In this document: in pieces, positions 25,932-34,860 of the stretch | How positions within the stretch are numbered: the first letter of the stretch is position 1 | Layout of the letters: the number at the start of each line of letters is the position of its first letter | Source: Oscillospiraceae bacterium | Lineage (GTDB): Bacteria > Bacillota > Clostridia > Oscillospirales > CAG-382 | Reading direction: 5' to 3' | DNA length: 64,000 bases | Assembly (NCBI GenBank): GCA_015064895.1 | Contig: SVRI01000001.1 | Coordinates: forward strand, 127,619 to 191,618 | Made by a program: the position numbers and the translations under genes | Notes under the pieces: generated by a model | Seen by the model: only the letters and a program-made list of their open reading frames with translations | The model's database searches: none | What the model was told of the DNA's origin: nothing

Positions 25932-26022
25932 GCATTTTTAGGAAAAATTGCACTAAAAAACGGTTGTTTGAAGGACAAAAAAAGTATTTTTTGTAAATCT
26001 TGAATTTTTTTTAAAAAAAATA

Positions 26023-26051
26023 TTTACTAGTAAAAAAAATTGTGATATTAT
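26023..26051 (+). promoter_or_regulatory. Promoter of purC
   Basis: TTTACT (26023-26028), 17-bp spacer, TATTAT (26046-26051), with an A/T-rich upstream tract resembling an UP element. No purine riboswitch is visible. Confidence 0.6.
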
Positions 26052-26097
26052 TTAGCTGTGATAAATTTTAATTCATACTTCTAAAGGAGTGCTATTT

Positions 26098-26784
26098 ATG
26101 AAAAAGATTTACGAAGGCAAGACAAAAGACGTATACGCTCTTGATAACGGCAATGTAATGCTCAAGTTCAAGGACGACTGCACAGGTAAGGACGGCGTTT
26201 TTGATCCCGGTGAAAACTCTGTTGGTCTCACAATTGAAGGTATCGGTAAGGCTAACCTTGAAACAAGTATCCACTATTTCGAGCTTCTCAAGAAGGCGGG
26301 CATCAAGACTCACTATGTATCTGCCAACATTGACGATGCTACTATGGAAGTTCTTCCCGCCAAGGTGTTCGGTCACGGTCTTGAAGTAATCTGCAGACTT
26401 GTTGCAACAGGTTCTTTCATCAGAAGATACGGCGAATACATTGCTGACGGTACTCCTCTTGAAGGCGGATATGTTGAATGTACATTCAAGAACGATGAAA
26501 AGGGCGATCCCCTCGTAACAGGCGAAGGTCTTGCAGCTCTCGGCGTTATGAGCCCCGAACAGTTCTCAAGCATGAAGGAACAGACCTTAAAGATTACAAA
26601 GATTGTTGCAGACGATCTTAAGAGAATCGGTCTTGACCTCTGGGACATCAAGTTTGAATTTGGTTACAACAACGATGAAGTTATTCTTATCGACGAAATC
26701 GCTTCGGGTAACATGAGAGTTTACAAGGACGGCAAGATTGTTGATCCCGTTGAACTCACAAAGATCATTCTTGCTAACAGATAA
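26098..26784 (+). CDS. purC: Phosphoribosylaminoimidazole-succinocarboxamide synthase
   Basis: A 228-residue SAICAR synthase, which ligates aspartate to CAIR with ATP in purine synthesis. Signature motifs are [57 protein letters not shown] and [13 protein letters not shown] 26098 has AAAGGAG upstream, better than the in-frame GTG at 26089. It stands outside any purine cluster here. The TAA stop is the first triplet of a palindromic repeat. Codon use is of the highly expressed type. Confidence 0.96.
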   Translation: MKKIYEGKTKDVYALDNGNVMLKFKDDCTGKDGVFDPGENSVGLTIEGIGKANLETSIHYFELLKKAGIKTHYVSANIDDATMEVLPAKVFGHGLEVICRLVATGSFIRRYGEYIADGTPLEGGYVECTFKNDEKGDPLVTGEGLAALGVMSPEQFSSMKEQTLKITKIVADDLKRIGLDLWDIKFEFGYNNDEVILIDEIASGNMRVYKDGKIVDPVELTKIILANR

Positions 26785-27047
26785 CTTACTTTCTCTTTGA
26801 TAAAAAGAGAAAGTAAGCAAAGAGAAAATAACTCGGGACTTCGTTTTGGAATTTGAACAGAATGTCAGATGCCCGAATGAAGCACCGTTTGACCGCCATA
26901 AATCCAAGCGGTCAAACTCGGTTTGAGACGTCCCGTTTGATTCTTTCTTTGCTGAAAAAAGAATTTGGCACCATGCTTTTGACGGTGCATAACAAATCTG
27001 AAATTCTCGATTATGTTTTTCACCGCTGTCAAACTCCGACAGCGGTG
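26783..27047. repeat. CTTACTTT-family composite repeat with two-hairpin tail
   Basis: The purC stop merges into TAACTTACTTTCTCTTT-GAT-AAAAAGAGAAAGTAAG (26782-26818). The GAATGTCAGATGCCCGAATG block, the TTTGACCGC/GCGGTCAAA hairpin (26889-26917), GACGTCCCGTTTGATTC, a second small palindrome, a GCACC/GGTGC hairpin and the covarying CACCGCTGTC / GACAGCGGTG hairpin (27021-27047) follow. Almost the whole 300-bp gap is thus repeat sequence; the remaining bases hold the AAGGAG site of the next gene. Confidence 0.8.
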
Positions 27048-27084
27048 AAATTTACAATTACTTATAAAGTAAGGAGAACGCATT

Positions 27085-27657
27085 ATGAAAATGATAAAGG
27101 ACAAGGAAATCGTTGTAGGTGCTGACTTTGCAGGATTTCCTCTCAAAGAAGCAGTTTGCGAGCATTTAAGAGAAAAGGGCTGGAAGATTCTTGACATGGG
27201 TGTTAAATCCGACTCCGACCCCGATGACACAGACCTCATGTTCCACAGAGTAGGCCTCAGAGTAGGTGCCATGATTTCCGAAGGCGAATACGAAAGAGCA
27301 CTTCTTTTCTGCGGAACGGGCATGGGTATTCACATTGCGGCAAGCAAGTGTCCCCACGTTCATGCGGGTGTTGTTGAAAGCGTTCCTGCGGCACTTCGTG
27401 CAATTACAGGCAACGGTGTAAACGTACTTGCAATGGGTGCTTTTTATGTTGCTCCTGCAATGGCTTGCGACATAGTTGACGCATATCTTAATGCAGACCT
27501 CGGCACAGGCTACGAATGGTGGAAGAACTTCTACGAATTCCACAAGCTTGCCATTGACGAGCTTGAAGCTTTTGACTACGAAGAGTATAAGGCTAACGGC
27601 TTTAAGGTAAACAAGCTCGGCGACTATCCTCTCAAATTAGAAAAGAAGCCTGACTAA
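27085..27657 (+). CDS. RpiB/LacA/LacB-family sugar-phosphate isomerase
   Basis: A 190-residue isomerase of the ribose-5-phosphate isomerase B fold. VVGADFAGFPLKEAVCEHLREKGW and LFCGTGMGIHIAASKCPHVHA are the family blocks, with the active-site cysteine in FCGTGMG. It is longer than RpiB (about 150) because of a C-terminal extension, as in LacB-like or tetrulose/pentulose-phosphate isomerases, so the sugar is uncertain. ATG 27085 follows AAGGAG with 8-bp spacing. Gaps on both sides are filled with repeats and the stop codon starts a palindrome. Confidence 0.85.
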   Translation: MKMIKDKEIVVGADFAGFPLKEAVCEHLREKGWKILDMGVKSDSDPDDTDLMFHRVGLRVGAMISEGEYERALLFCGTGMGIHIAASKCPHVHAGVVESVPAALRAITGNGVNVLAMGAFYVAPAMACDIVDAYLNADLGTGYEWWKNFYEFHKLAIDELEAFDYEEYKANGFKVNKLGDYPLKLEKKPD

Positions 27658-28035
27658 CTTACTTTTTTCTTTGATAAAAGAAAAAAGTAAGCAAAAAAGA
27701 AAATAACTCGAGACTGTATTTTGAATTTTATTTAAATAATTGGTTCTCGAGTGAAACCCCGTTTGACCGCCATAAATCCAAGCGGTCAAACTCGGTTTAA
27801 GTTTTCATTATTCCTGTAGGGGACGGCGTCCTCGACGTCCCATTTGATTCTTTCTTTGATAAAAGAAAAAAGTAAGCAAAAAAGAAAATAACTCGAGACT
27901 ACATTTTGTGATTTGGGCTAAATGTCTATTGCCCGAATGAAACACCATTTGACCGCCATATATTCAAGCGGTCAAACTCAGTTACTCGTTTTACACAACA
28001 AAACCGCTGTCAAGTATCGACAGCGGTGATTTTTT
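27655..28035. repeat. Two further CTTACTTT-family repeat copies plus terminal hairpin
   Basis: The isomerase stop reads TAACTTACTTTTTTCTTT-GAT-AAAAGAAAAAAGTAAG (27655-27690). TTTGACCGC/GCGGTCAAA (about 27762-27791), a GTAGGGGACGGCGTCC module (27816-27831), a second palindrome (about 27845-27872) and a further TTTGACCGC/GCGGTCAAA hairpin (about 27948-27976) follow. The array ends with ACCGCTGTC / GACAGCGGT (28003-28027) and a T7 run, which can terminate transcription. No gene lies in this 440-bp gap. Confidence 0.8.
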
Positions 28036-28037
28036 TA

Positions 28038-28066
28038 TTGCACATTATCTGTATTTATGGTAAAAT
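28038..28066 (+). promoter_or_regulatory. Promoter of the radical SAM gene at 28101
   Basis: TTGCAC (28038-28043), 17-bp spacer, TAAAAT (28061-28066). Confidence 0.65.
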
Positions 28067-28100
28067 AAATACAAACCATTTATGCGAAAGGGTGTTTTTA

Positions 28101-29084
28101 ATGAAGACTCCTGTCTATTCGGGCATAATTACAAATTACAACTGCACGGCTGAGTGCGAGCATTGCATGTTTGCGTCATCCCCGTCATGTTCTAAAGAAT
28201 ATATAACAAAGGAAAAGGCTGAGGAAATTGCACGTCTTCTCAAGGAGGCCGGAACATATTCCGTACATATCGGCGGCGGTGAACCTTTCATCAATTTTAT
28301 GGCTCTTTGCATGCTTATAAAGGCTCTTAATGAGTTCGGCATAGGCATAGATTACATTGAAACAAATGCCTTCTGGTGTCGTGATGAAAAGGCGGCAAAG
28401 GAAAAACTCAAAATGCTTAAAGCACTCGGTGTTTCCACAATTATGGTTTCGGTTGACCCATTTCACATTGAATTTGTTCCGCTGGAGCTGCCTTTAAAGC
28501 TTTGCGGACTTTTGGACGAGCTCGGCTTTGAGTATTTTATATGGCAGCAGAAATTTTTAAAGCGTCTTTCGGCTCTTGACATTACCGTTACTCATACGAA
28601 GGAGGAGCTCATGGAGGTGCTTGGTGAAGATTATATAGTACAAACTGCGATGGAATACGGTCTCGGAATAAACGGCAGAGCACTATGCTTTGCAGACAGC
28701 ATATACCCCAAACGTTCCTATGAACATTGGGCGACCGACGAAGAGTGTCCGTCTTTGACACACCCTCATCACTGTCACATTGACCTTTACGGCAGGGCAA
28801 TTCCATCGAGATGTACGGGGATTTTTGCAGAGGCAAGGGATTATCTTGAAACGAACATACCGGAAAGCAGATATCCTGTTTTTGCGTCTTTGCTTGAATC
28901 GGGTACAAAGGGACTTTACGAATATGCAAAAGCCAAAGGCTTTGTTGCTGCAAAAAACGGTTATCCCACAAGATGTGCTTTTTGCTACGACATGAGACGT
29001 TTTTTATACGAAAACTGTCCGTCACAGGACATTTTCGACAAAAACTTTTATGAGAGCATGAAGAAGCGGGTATTCTTTAACTAA
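28101..29084 (+). CDS. Radical SAM protein of unknown substrate
   Basis: A 327-residue cytoplasmic enzyme. The N-terminal CTAECEHCMF gives the canonical CxxxCxxC cluster site, and SVHIGGGEPFINF is the SAM-binding GGEP motif. The C-terminal half has several further cysteines (CPSLTHPHHCHIDLYGR, SRCTGIF, RCAFCYDMR, ENC) that could bind an auxiliary Fe-S cluster, as in SPASM-type proteins, but the spacing is not one I recognise. No peptide or obvious substrate gene is adjacent; potassium-transport genes follow behind their own promoter. ATG 28101 has AAGGGTG upstream. Confidence 0.8.
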   Translation: MKTPVYSGIITNYNCTAECEHCMFASSPSCSKEYITKEKAEEIARLLKEAGTYSVHIGGGEPFINFMALCMLIKALNEFGIGIDYIETNAFWCRDEKAAKEKLKMLKALGVSTIMVSVDPFHIEFVPLELPLKLCGLLDELGFEYFIWQQKFLKRLSALDITVTHTKEELMEVLGEDYIVQTAMEYGLGINGRALCFADSIYPKRSYEHWATDEECPSLTHPHHCHIDLYGRAIPSRCTGIFAEARDYLETNIPESRYPVFASLLESGTKGLYEYAKAKGFVAAKNGYPTRCAFCYDMRRFLYENCPSQDIFDKNFYESMKKRVFFN

Positions 29085-29107
29085 TAATAAATGTCGAAAA
29101 AATGGCA

Positions 29108-29136
29108 TTGCAATCGGCACATTGATGTGTTATAAT
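29108..29136 (+). promoter_or_regulatory. Promoter of trkA-trkH
   Basis: TTGCAA (29108-29113), 17-bp spacer, TATAAT (29131-29136). Confidence 0.75.
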
Positions 29137-29177
29137 GTGGTGCATACAGAAGATTATTTCCGGAAGAAGGAATTACT

Positions 29178-30536
29178 ATGAAAATTGTTATTTTCGGTTG
29201 CGGAAGAACCGGTACAACAATAATTGACAGCCTTACCGGCGAAGGACATGACATTGTTGCAATGGACAAGGACAGCTCTGTTGTGGAAGAAGTATCTACA
29301 CAGTACGATGTTATGGGACTTTGCGGAAACGGTGTTGATTCGGATTCTCTTGCCGAAGCAGGTATGGAGGACACAGAGCTTTTTGTCGCTGTCACAGGCT
29401 CTGACGAAATGAACATGCTTGCATGTTTCATAGCACGCAAGATGGGTGCAAAGCATACCATCGCAAGAATAAGAACCCCCGAATACAACGACGACAGTCT
29501 CGGCTTTTTGAAGCAGAATCTTGACATATCTCTTGCATTGAATCCCGACCTTCTTGCGGCTCACGATATATTCAATGTTCTTTCGTTTCCCTCTGCGGTA
29601 AAGGTTGAAACCTTCTCAGGCAGAAACCTTGAGATTGTCGAAATGTACATAAAAGAAGACTCTCCGTTTGCAGGAATGAATCTTATTGATTTGCGTAAGG
29701 AATTTCCCGGCAACTATCTTGTATGCGTTGTTCTTCGTGATGACAACGTCTTTATTCCCGACGGCCATTTTGAACTGAGAGTCGGCGACAGAATCGGCGT
29801 TACTGCACCCCATGCAGAGCTTCAGAAGCTTTTGAAAAGTGCGGGTATGCCTCAGAAGATGCCAAAGAGTGTTGTTATACTTGGGGCAAGCAGAGTGAGC
29901 TACTACCTTTCAAAAGCACTTCTTCAGGCAGGTGTGAAGGTAAAGGTTATTGACTGGAGCAAGGAGATTTGTCACAGCTTTTCAAACCGTGTGCCTGCCG
30001 CCACAATGATATGCGGTGACGGTATGCAGCCTGAGGTTCTTCTTGAGGAAGGAATAACAAAATGCGATGCTTTTATCTCGCTTACAGGCTCTGACGAAGT
30101 AAATGTTCTCAGTGCGTTTTTTGCATCGGAGCAGAAGGTTCCCACAGTAATAGCAAAGGTCAACAGAAACGAGCTTGCACAGACATCGGAAAAGCTTGGT
30201 CTTAAATGTATAGTTTCACCGCAGAAATCTGTGTCGGATGTTCTTTCAAGATATGCAAGAGCACTTCACAATTCCATCGGAAGTAATGTTGAAACACTTT
30301 ACAAGGTTGCAGACGGCAAGGCAGAGGTGCTTGAATTCAATGTCAGCTCTGATTTCAAATATGCAGATGTTCCATTAAGAGAAATGAAGCTTAAGGCAAA
30401 TGTTCTCATAGCGGGTATTGTACGCGGCAGAAAGCCGATTATACCGTCAGGTAATGACATTATTCTTCCCGGTGACAAGGTTATTGTACTTGCGGCAGGG
30501 CATATTCTTTCCGACCTATCGGATATTATTGCTTAG
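29178..30536 (+). CDS. trkA: Trk potassium-uptake regulatory protein TrkA
   Basis: A 452-residue cytoplasmic subunit with two tandem RCK modules. The first NAD-binding motif is GCGRTG (residues 7-12) with the acidic MDKDSSVVEEV strand end; the second begins VVILGASRVSYYLSKALLQAG and lacks the full GxGxxG, as is common in second halves. Each is followed by an RCK_C domain. The protein gates the TrkH channel in response to nucleotides. It lies 14 bp before trkH, forming a two-gene operon. Length is standard for TrkA (about 455). Confidence 0.93.
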   Translation: MKIVIFGCGRTGTTIIDSLTGEGHDIVAMDKDSSVVEEVSTQYDVMGLCGNGVDSDSLAEAGMEDTELFVAVTGSDEMNMLACFIARKMGAKHTIARIRTPEYNDDSLGFLKQNLDISLALNPDLLAAHDIFNVLSFPSAVKVETFSGRNLEIVEMYIKEDSPFAGMNLIDLRKEFPGNYLVCVVLRDDNVFIPDGHFELRVGDRIGVTAPHAELQKLLKSAGMPQKMPKSVVILGASRVSYYLSKALLQAGVKVKVIDWSKEICHSFSNRVPAATMICGDGMQPEVLLEEGITKCDAFISLTGSDEVNVLSAFFASEQKVPTVIAKVNRNELAQTSEKLGLKCIVSPQKSVSDVLSRYARALHNSIGSNVETLYKVADGKAEVLEFNVSSDFKYADVPLREMKLKANVLIAGIVRGRKPIIPSGNDIILPGDKVIVLAAGHILSDLSDIIA

Positions 30537-30550
30537 GAAGGGGAGAAAAT

Positions 30551-32002
30551 ATGAACCGAAAAATAGTATTCGGTATAACAGGCCGTCTTTTACAGGCAAT
30601 GGCGGTTATACTGCTTCTTCCTCTGTTAGTCTCGGCAATATATAAGGAAAGCAATTGCATTGCTGCATTTATCATTTCGGCATGCTTGTCCTTTTCCATA
30701 GGTACCGTCCTTCGTTTTGCCACAAAGAATTACAGCAAGGAACTGTATGCAAAGGAAGGCTTTCTGATTGTATCTCTTGCATGGGTTTCTGCATCGCTGA
30801 TAGGCTGTCTTCCATTTATTATAAGCGGTGAAATACCATCTTTTTTCGATGCTCTTTTTGAAACTGTCAGCGGTTTTACAACAACAGGTGCATCGGTTGT
30901 TACAAATGTTGAAGAATTAAGCCACGGTATTATATTTTGGCGTTCCTTTACCCATTGGATAGGCGGCATGGGGGTTCTTGTTTTCATGCTTGCCTTTGTA
31001 AACAACATTTCGGATAAGGCAATTCACATTATGAGAGCCGAAATGCCGGGACCTGTTGTGGGAAAGTTGGTGCCGAGAGCAAAGGATACCTCAAAGGTGC
31101 TTTACATCATGTATATTGTCATGACGCTTGTGCAGATAGTGCTTTTATGGTGCGGCGAAATGAATTTGTTTGAGGCTGTTGTTCATACTTTCGGAACAGC
31201 AGGCACCGGCGGTTTTGGTTTGAAAGCCGACAGCATAGCTTCTTATTCAGCCTATTCACAGTGGATAATCACAGTATTTATGCTTATTTTCGGCATAAAC
31301 TTCAATCTGTATTTTCTCCTGATAATAAAAAGATTTCGTTCGACATTAAAAAGCACGGAACTTTGGACTTACTTAGGTATTGTCATAACATCTATCGTAA
31401 TTGTTTCTGTCAATATAAGTCCTGCTTTTACTTCTTTGTCGGATACAATAAGAACAGCTGCATTTCAGGTGTCGTCAATAATGACAACAACAGGATATTC
31501 AACCACTGACTTCAACCTATGGCCGAATCTTTCAAAAACTATACTTCTCATCCTTATGTTCATAGGTGCCTGTGCAGGCTCTACCGCGGGCGGTCTAAAG
31601 GTATCAAGAGTTATACTTCTATTCAAAATGGGCTTTAGAGAAATAAAGCGAATGATTCATCCTCGCTCTGTTGTGAGCATAAAATTCGAGGGAAAAGAAG
31701 TTGACGACCACACAAAGCATAGTGTCACTACTTACTTTGCTGTTTATATGGTATGCTTTTTTTTCATTTTTCTTTTATTGTCCTTTGAAGAGGCACCTTT
31801 TGATTTTGAAACAAACTTTTCGGCAGTTGCCGCCTGTTTCAATAATATAGGTCCGGGTTTTGGCGTTGTAGGCCCTATGGGTTCATTTGCACAGTACTCC
31901 GACTTTTCAAAGATAGTTCTTTCCTTTGCAATGCTTTTCGGAAGACTTGAAATATTCCCGCTTCTTATTGCACTTATCCCTTCCACATGGAGAAAAAGAT
32001 AA
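30551..32002 (+). CDS. trkH: Trk potassium-uptake channel TrkH
   Basis: A 483-residue membrane protein of the TrkH/KtrB superfamily with four repeated M1-P-M2 units. Selectivity-filter regions are visible as FETVSGFTTTGASVV, FGTAGTGGFGLKA, MTTTGYSTTDF and FNNIGPGFGVVGPMG. The THWIGGMGVLVFMLA segment is also typical. It takes up K+ together with TrkA, encoded just upstream. A terminator at 32010 ends the operon. Confidence 0.94.
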   Translation: MNRKIVFGITGRLLQAMAVILLLPLLVSAIYKESNCIAAFIISACLSFSIGTVLRFATKNYSKELYAKEGFLIVSLAWVSASLIGCLPFIISGEIPSFFDALFETVSGFTTTGASVVTNVEELSHGIIFWRSFTHWIGGMGVLVFMLAFVNNISDKAIHIMRAEMPGPVVGKLVPRAKDTSKVLYIMYIVMTLVQIVLLWCGEMNLFEAVVHTFGTAGTGGFGLKADSIASYSAYSQWIITVFMLIFGINFNLYFLLIIKRFRSTLKSTELWTYLGIVITSIVIVSVNISPAFTSLSDTIRTAAFQVSSIMTTTGYSTTDFNLWPNLSKTILLILMFIGACAGSTAGGLKVSRVILLFKMGFREIKRMIHPRSVVSIKFEGKEVDDHTKHSVTTYFAVYMVCFFFIFLLLSFEEAPFDFETNFSAVAACFNNIGPGFGVVGPMGSFAQYSDFSKIVLSFAMLFGRLEIFPLLIALIPSTWRKR

Positions 32003-32009
32003 AATGTTT

Positions 32010-32040
32010 ACGGCTGTCGAAAGGCAGCCGTGGTTTTTGT
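32010..32040 (+). terminator. Terminator of trkA-trkH
   Basis: ACGGCTG / CAGCCGT (32010-32016 and 32025-32031) followed by a T-rich tail. Confidence 0.75.
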
Positions 32041-32058
32041 CGTTTTTTTGTTTTGTAC

Positions 32059-32087
32059 TTTACAAATCCAAAAAACGGTGCTATACT
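32059..32087 (+). promoter_or_regulatory. Promoter of the MFS gene at 32120
   Basis: TTTACA (32059-32064), 17-bp spacer, TATACT (32082-32087). Confidence 0.7.
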
Positions 32088-32119
32088 ACCAAAGGTAGCA
32101 AAGATAAAGAAGGTATGAC

Positions 32120-33364
32120 ATGAACACAACAGTAAAAAAGATTACGCAGAAGAAGTATATTAGAGCACTTGTATTCATGTGCTCACTTGTGTATTTTGTT
32201 AGCTATCTGACAAGAATCAACTATTCGGCGGTTCTTGTTGAAATAATGAAAAGTGAAGGCTATCTTAAGCCTGCCGCATCAATACCTCTGACAGGCTTGT
32301 TTATTGTTTACGGCGTAGGACAGCTTATCAGCGGTGTTCTCGGTGATAAATTCAGTCCCGAAAAGATTGTTTTTTGCGGACTGCTTATCACGAGTGCCAT
32401 GAACATACTGTTGCCGTTTGTTTCATCCTCGGTTGTGCTTATGACGGTGACATGGAGCATCAACGGCTTTGCACAGGCACTCATGTGGCCTCCTCTTGTG
32501 AAAATCATGGCAAGATATCTTACAAAGGATGATTATTCTTTAAATATTGTTTATGTCATTTTCGGTTCAAGCCTTGGTACCATATTTGTTTATGCAGTAA
32601 GTCCCGTTGTCATTTCGCTGTCAGGTTGGAAGTTTGTATTCTGGGGTGCGGCAGTAATTGCAACAATTGTAGCATTAATATGGATATTCTGGATTTTTGG
32701 AATCGAAAAACACGCACAGTCTGTTGAAATTGAAGATTATTCTGCAAAAACTGTGCAAAAAGGAAACGCAATTTCCTTTACAAAGTCAGCACTTCTTCTT
32801 CTTTTACTTATTATGTTCACTAACATATTCCAGGGGCTTTTACGTGACGGTATAACCACATGGATGCCCACATACATGCAGGACACCTTTGGATTTGGCT
32901 CGTCAAGTGCCATTCTTACCGGTGTTGCACTTCCCATTGCGTCCATAATAATATCCTTCTTTACTGCAACAATTTACCGCAAGATACTCAAAAATGAAGC
33001 CAAGTGTACAACACTCTTTTTCTCGGTATGTACCGCATGCTGTCTTGTGCTTTGCATTGCGGGAACAAGAAACCCTGCAATTTCGACGGTAATGCTCATG
33101 GTGGCAAGTGCCGCTACCCATGCAATCAACTTTATGTATACGTCAATTTCCGTTGCCAAGTTTGAAAGATTCAACAGAACAAGCTTTGTTACAGGTGCGA
33201 TAAATTCGTCCGTATACATTGGCTCTGCCATTTCTACATACGGTATTGCCGCAATTACAACCCGTTTCGGTTGGTCGGGCACTATGGTGACATGGCTGCT
33301 TTGCTCCGTAATCGGACTTGTGGTCTGTATTTTTTCAATCAAACCTTTCAAAAAAGAACTTTAA
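32120..33364 (+). CDS. MFS transporter, GlpT/UhpT-like
   Basis: A 414-residue carrier with 12 predicted helices. VYFVSYLTRINYSAVLVEIM at helix 1, a GQLISGVLGDKFSP loop between helices 2 and 3, and NGFAQALMWPPLVKIMARY are reminiscent of the organophosphate:phosphate antiporter group. The substrate could be a phosphorylated or organic anion but is not determinable. It is monocistronic, with promoter and terminator of its own. Confidence 0.85.
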   Translation: MNTTVKKITQKKYIRALVFMCSLVYFVSYLTRINYSAVLVEIMKSEGYLKPAASIPLTGLFIVYGVGQLISGVLGDKFSPEKIVFCGLLITSAMNILLPFVSSSVVLMTVTWSINGFAQALMWPPLVKIMARYLTKDDYSLNIVYVIFGSSLGTIFVYAVSPVVISLSGWKFVFWGAAVIATIVALIWIFWIFGIEKHAQSVEIEDYSAKTVQKGNAISFTKSALLLLLLIMFTNIFQGLLRDGITTWMPTYMQDTFGFGSSSAILTGVALPIASIIISFFTATIYRKILKNEAKCTTLFFSVCTACCLVLCIAGTRNPAISTVMLMVASAATHAINFMYTSISVAKFERFNRTSFVTGAINSSVYIGSAISTYGIAAITTRFGWSGTMVTWLLCSVIGLVVCIFSIKPFKKEL

Positions 33365-33374
33365 GGATATAAAG

Positions 33375-33406
33375 AACCGTCAGGCAAAGCACCTGACGGT
33401 TTTTAC
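33375..33406. terminator. Bidirectional terminator
   Basis: AACCGTCAGG / CCTGACGGTT (33375-33384 and 33392-33401) between convergent genes, with TTTTT on the plus side. Confidence 0.82.
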
Positions 33407-33407
33407 T

Positions 33408-33992
33408 TTATTCGATTATCATTTTCCCGAAATATTCGGGTTTGTGAAAGTCGGGCTTTTGTCTGTCAACCATTTTCCAGCAGCCGTAGTGCTCGACTTC
33501 TGTTTCGTCACCGCACTTGTATACGTTTGACGGAAGTACTGCACCTTTTTTCAGTTCAAACTCCGGCATGTATTCCTTTATGAAGGTAAAGGGAACGGTA
33601 TAGTCGAGAGTCCATTTATCTTCAAGAATTTCCGTCTTTATTCCGAGGCATTCCGCATCCTCGACGGTAAACTTTTCGTCGTTGTTTCTGTCAACCCTGA
33701 AGGAAAAGTTTATAACGCCGTTGGCATTTATTTCAAAGTTTATGTACTTTGAAGTATGCTCGGGGTCAAAGTTGATAAACCACTCAAGACAGCTGTCGAG
33801 GTGCACGGGCTGAAAATGTTGAGTCATAACCCTTTTTGGATTCTTTTCATAGGCATCGTAGTGCACATGAAAACCCTCGTCCGAATATGTCACCGAAAAT
33901 ACGATTTTCGGGCAGTATCCGTTAGGATCAATATAGTCGGTAATTGTAATTGTCGGAATATTTTCCGAACCCTTTTTCTTTATTGTATACAT
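33408..33992 (-). CDS. Carbohydrate-binding family 9-like protein
   Basis: A 194-residue protein without signal peptide. It resembles the CBM9-like domain family: a beta-sandwich with DSCLEWFINFDPEHTSKYINFEINANG followed by DKWTLDYTVPFTFIKEYMPEF and a C-terminal YGCWKMVDRQKPDFHKPEYFGKMI. Stand-alone cytoplasmic members of this kind are frequent in gut Bacillota; their function is unclear. It is the last of three minus-strand genes after a TIM-barrel protein and a pyridoxal kinase, with only 13 bp to the kinase gene. Confidence 0.75.
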   Translation of the reverse strand: MYTIKKKGSENIPTITITDYIDPNGYCPKIVFSVTYSDEGFHVHYDAYEKNPKRVMTQHFQPVHLDSCLEWFINFDPEHTSKYINFEINANGVINFSFRVDRNNDEKFTVEDAECLGIKTEILEDKWTLDYTVPFTFIKEYMPEFELKKGAVLPSNVYKCGDETEVEHYGCWKMVDRQKPDFHKPEYFGKMIIE

Positions 33993-34005
33993 AATCCCTC
34001 ATCAA

Positions 34006-34833
34006 TTAAATCATCTGCTTTAATTTGTAAAGCACCGGCTCAAATCTTGCACCGTATGTATGGTCTGGGTCTGCCTGAGTACACTTAATTGCTTCAACAA
34101 CAAAGTCTGCGGCAATTTTTGCAGAGTCGTAGACGCTTCTGCCGTTCATAAGTGCACCGGTAAATGCCGAGGCATAAATGTCTCCCGTACCGTGACAGCC
34201 TCTTGAAATTCTGTCGTGGGCATAATCACAGAAGTCTTTGCCGTCATAAAGAACAAAGCCTGTCTTGCCCTCGGTAAAGCTCTCGCCCGTGAGGATTACA
34301 TTCTTTGCACCGAGATCGTATAACTTTTTCACAAGCATTTCTAGGAACTCTCTGTCGTGTCTGTCTTCGTAGGGAACACCTGCAAGGAAGCACGCCTCTG
34401 TAATGTTGGGAAGAAGATAGTCGGCTTTGGGAATAAGGGTTCTCATTGCCGCCACAAATTCGTCGTCAAAGCCGTAGTAGAGCTTGCCGTTATCGGCCAT
34501 GGCAGGGTCAACTATGTTTACGCTGTTTTTATTTCCCATGCTGTCGAGAACATCTGCTACAAAAGAGACCTGCTTTGTCGAGCCGAGATAGCCCGTGTAG
34601 ATTGCATCAAAGTCGATGCCCTCCTTCTGCCAATGTGCCTGAATATCCGGAATGTCATCCGTAAGGTCGCGGAATGTAAAGCCGGTAAAGCCGCCGGTAT
34701 GGGTAGAAAGAACGGCAGTGGGAAGCACGCTTGTTTCAATACCGCATGCCGAGATTATGGGAAGTGCAACGGTAAGTGAGCACTGCCCTACGCAGGATAT
34801 GTCCTGTATTGTAAGTATTCTCTTGAAATCCAT
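34006..34833 (-). CDS. Pyridoxal/pyridoxamine kinase
   Basis: A 275-residue ribokinase-fold kinase that phosphorylates B6 vitamers. Family marks: TIQDISCVGQCSLTVALPIISACG at the N-terminus, TAVLSTHTGGF for substrate binding, DPAMADNGKLY and the catalytic anion-hole motif CHGTGD with the base aspartate. It matches the PdxY/PdxK-like group of Clostridia. RBS AGAGGAA. It sits inside an operon with two carbohydrate-related genes and is divergent from a MocR-type regulator, a family that often controls pyridoxal genes. Confidence 0.88.
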   Translation of the reverse strand: MDFKRILTIQDISCVGQCSLTVALPIISACGIETSVLPTAVLSTHTGGFTGFTFRDLTDDIPDIQAHWQKEGIDFDAIYTGYLGSTKQVSFVADVLDSMGNKNSVNIVDPAMADNGKLYYGFDDEFVAAMRTLIPKADYLLPNITEACFLAGVPYEDRHDREFLEMLVKKLYDLGAKNVILTGESFTEGKTGFVLYDGKDFCDYAHDRISRGCHGTGDIYASAFTGALMNGRSVYDSAKIAADFVVEAIKCTQADPDHTYGARFEPVLYKLKQMI

Positions 34834-34860
34834 TATAATTCCTCTTTTCCGAGTGTAAAA

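Noticed and set aside
34357-34779. Plus-strand open frame of 140 codons opposite the pyridoxal kinase gene
   Set aside because: Antisense shadow without ribosome-binding site; the kinase on the minus strand has complete motifs.
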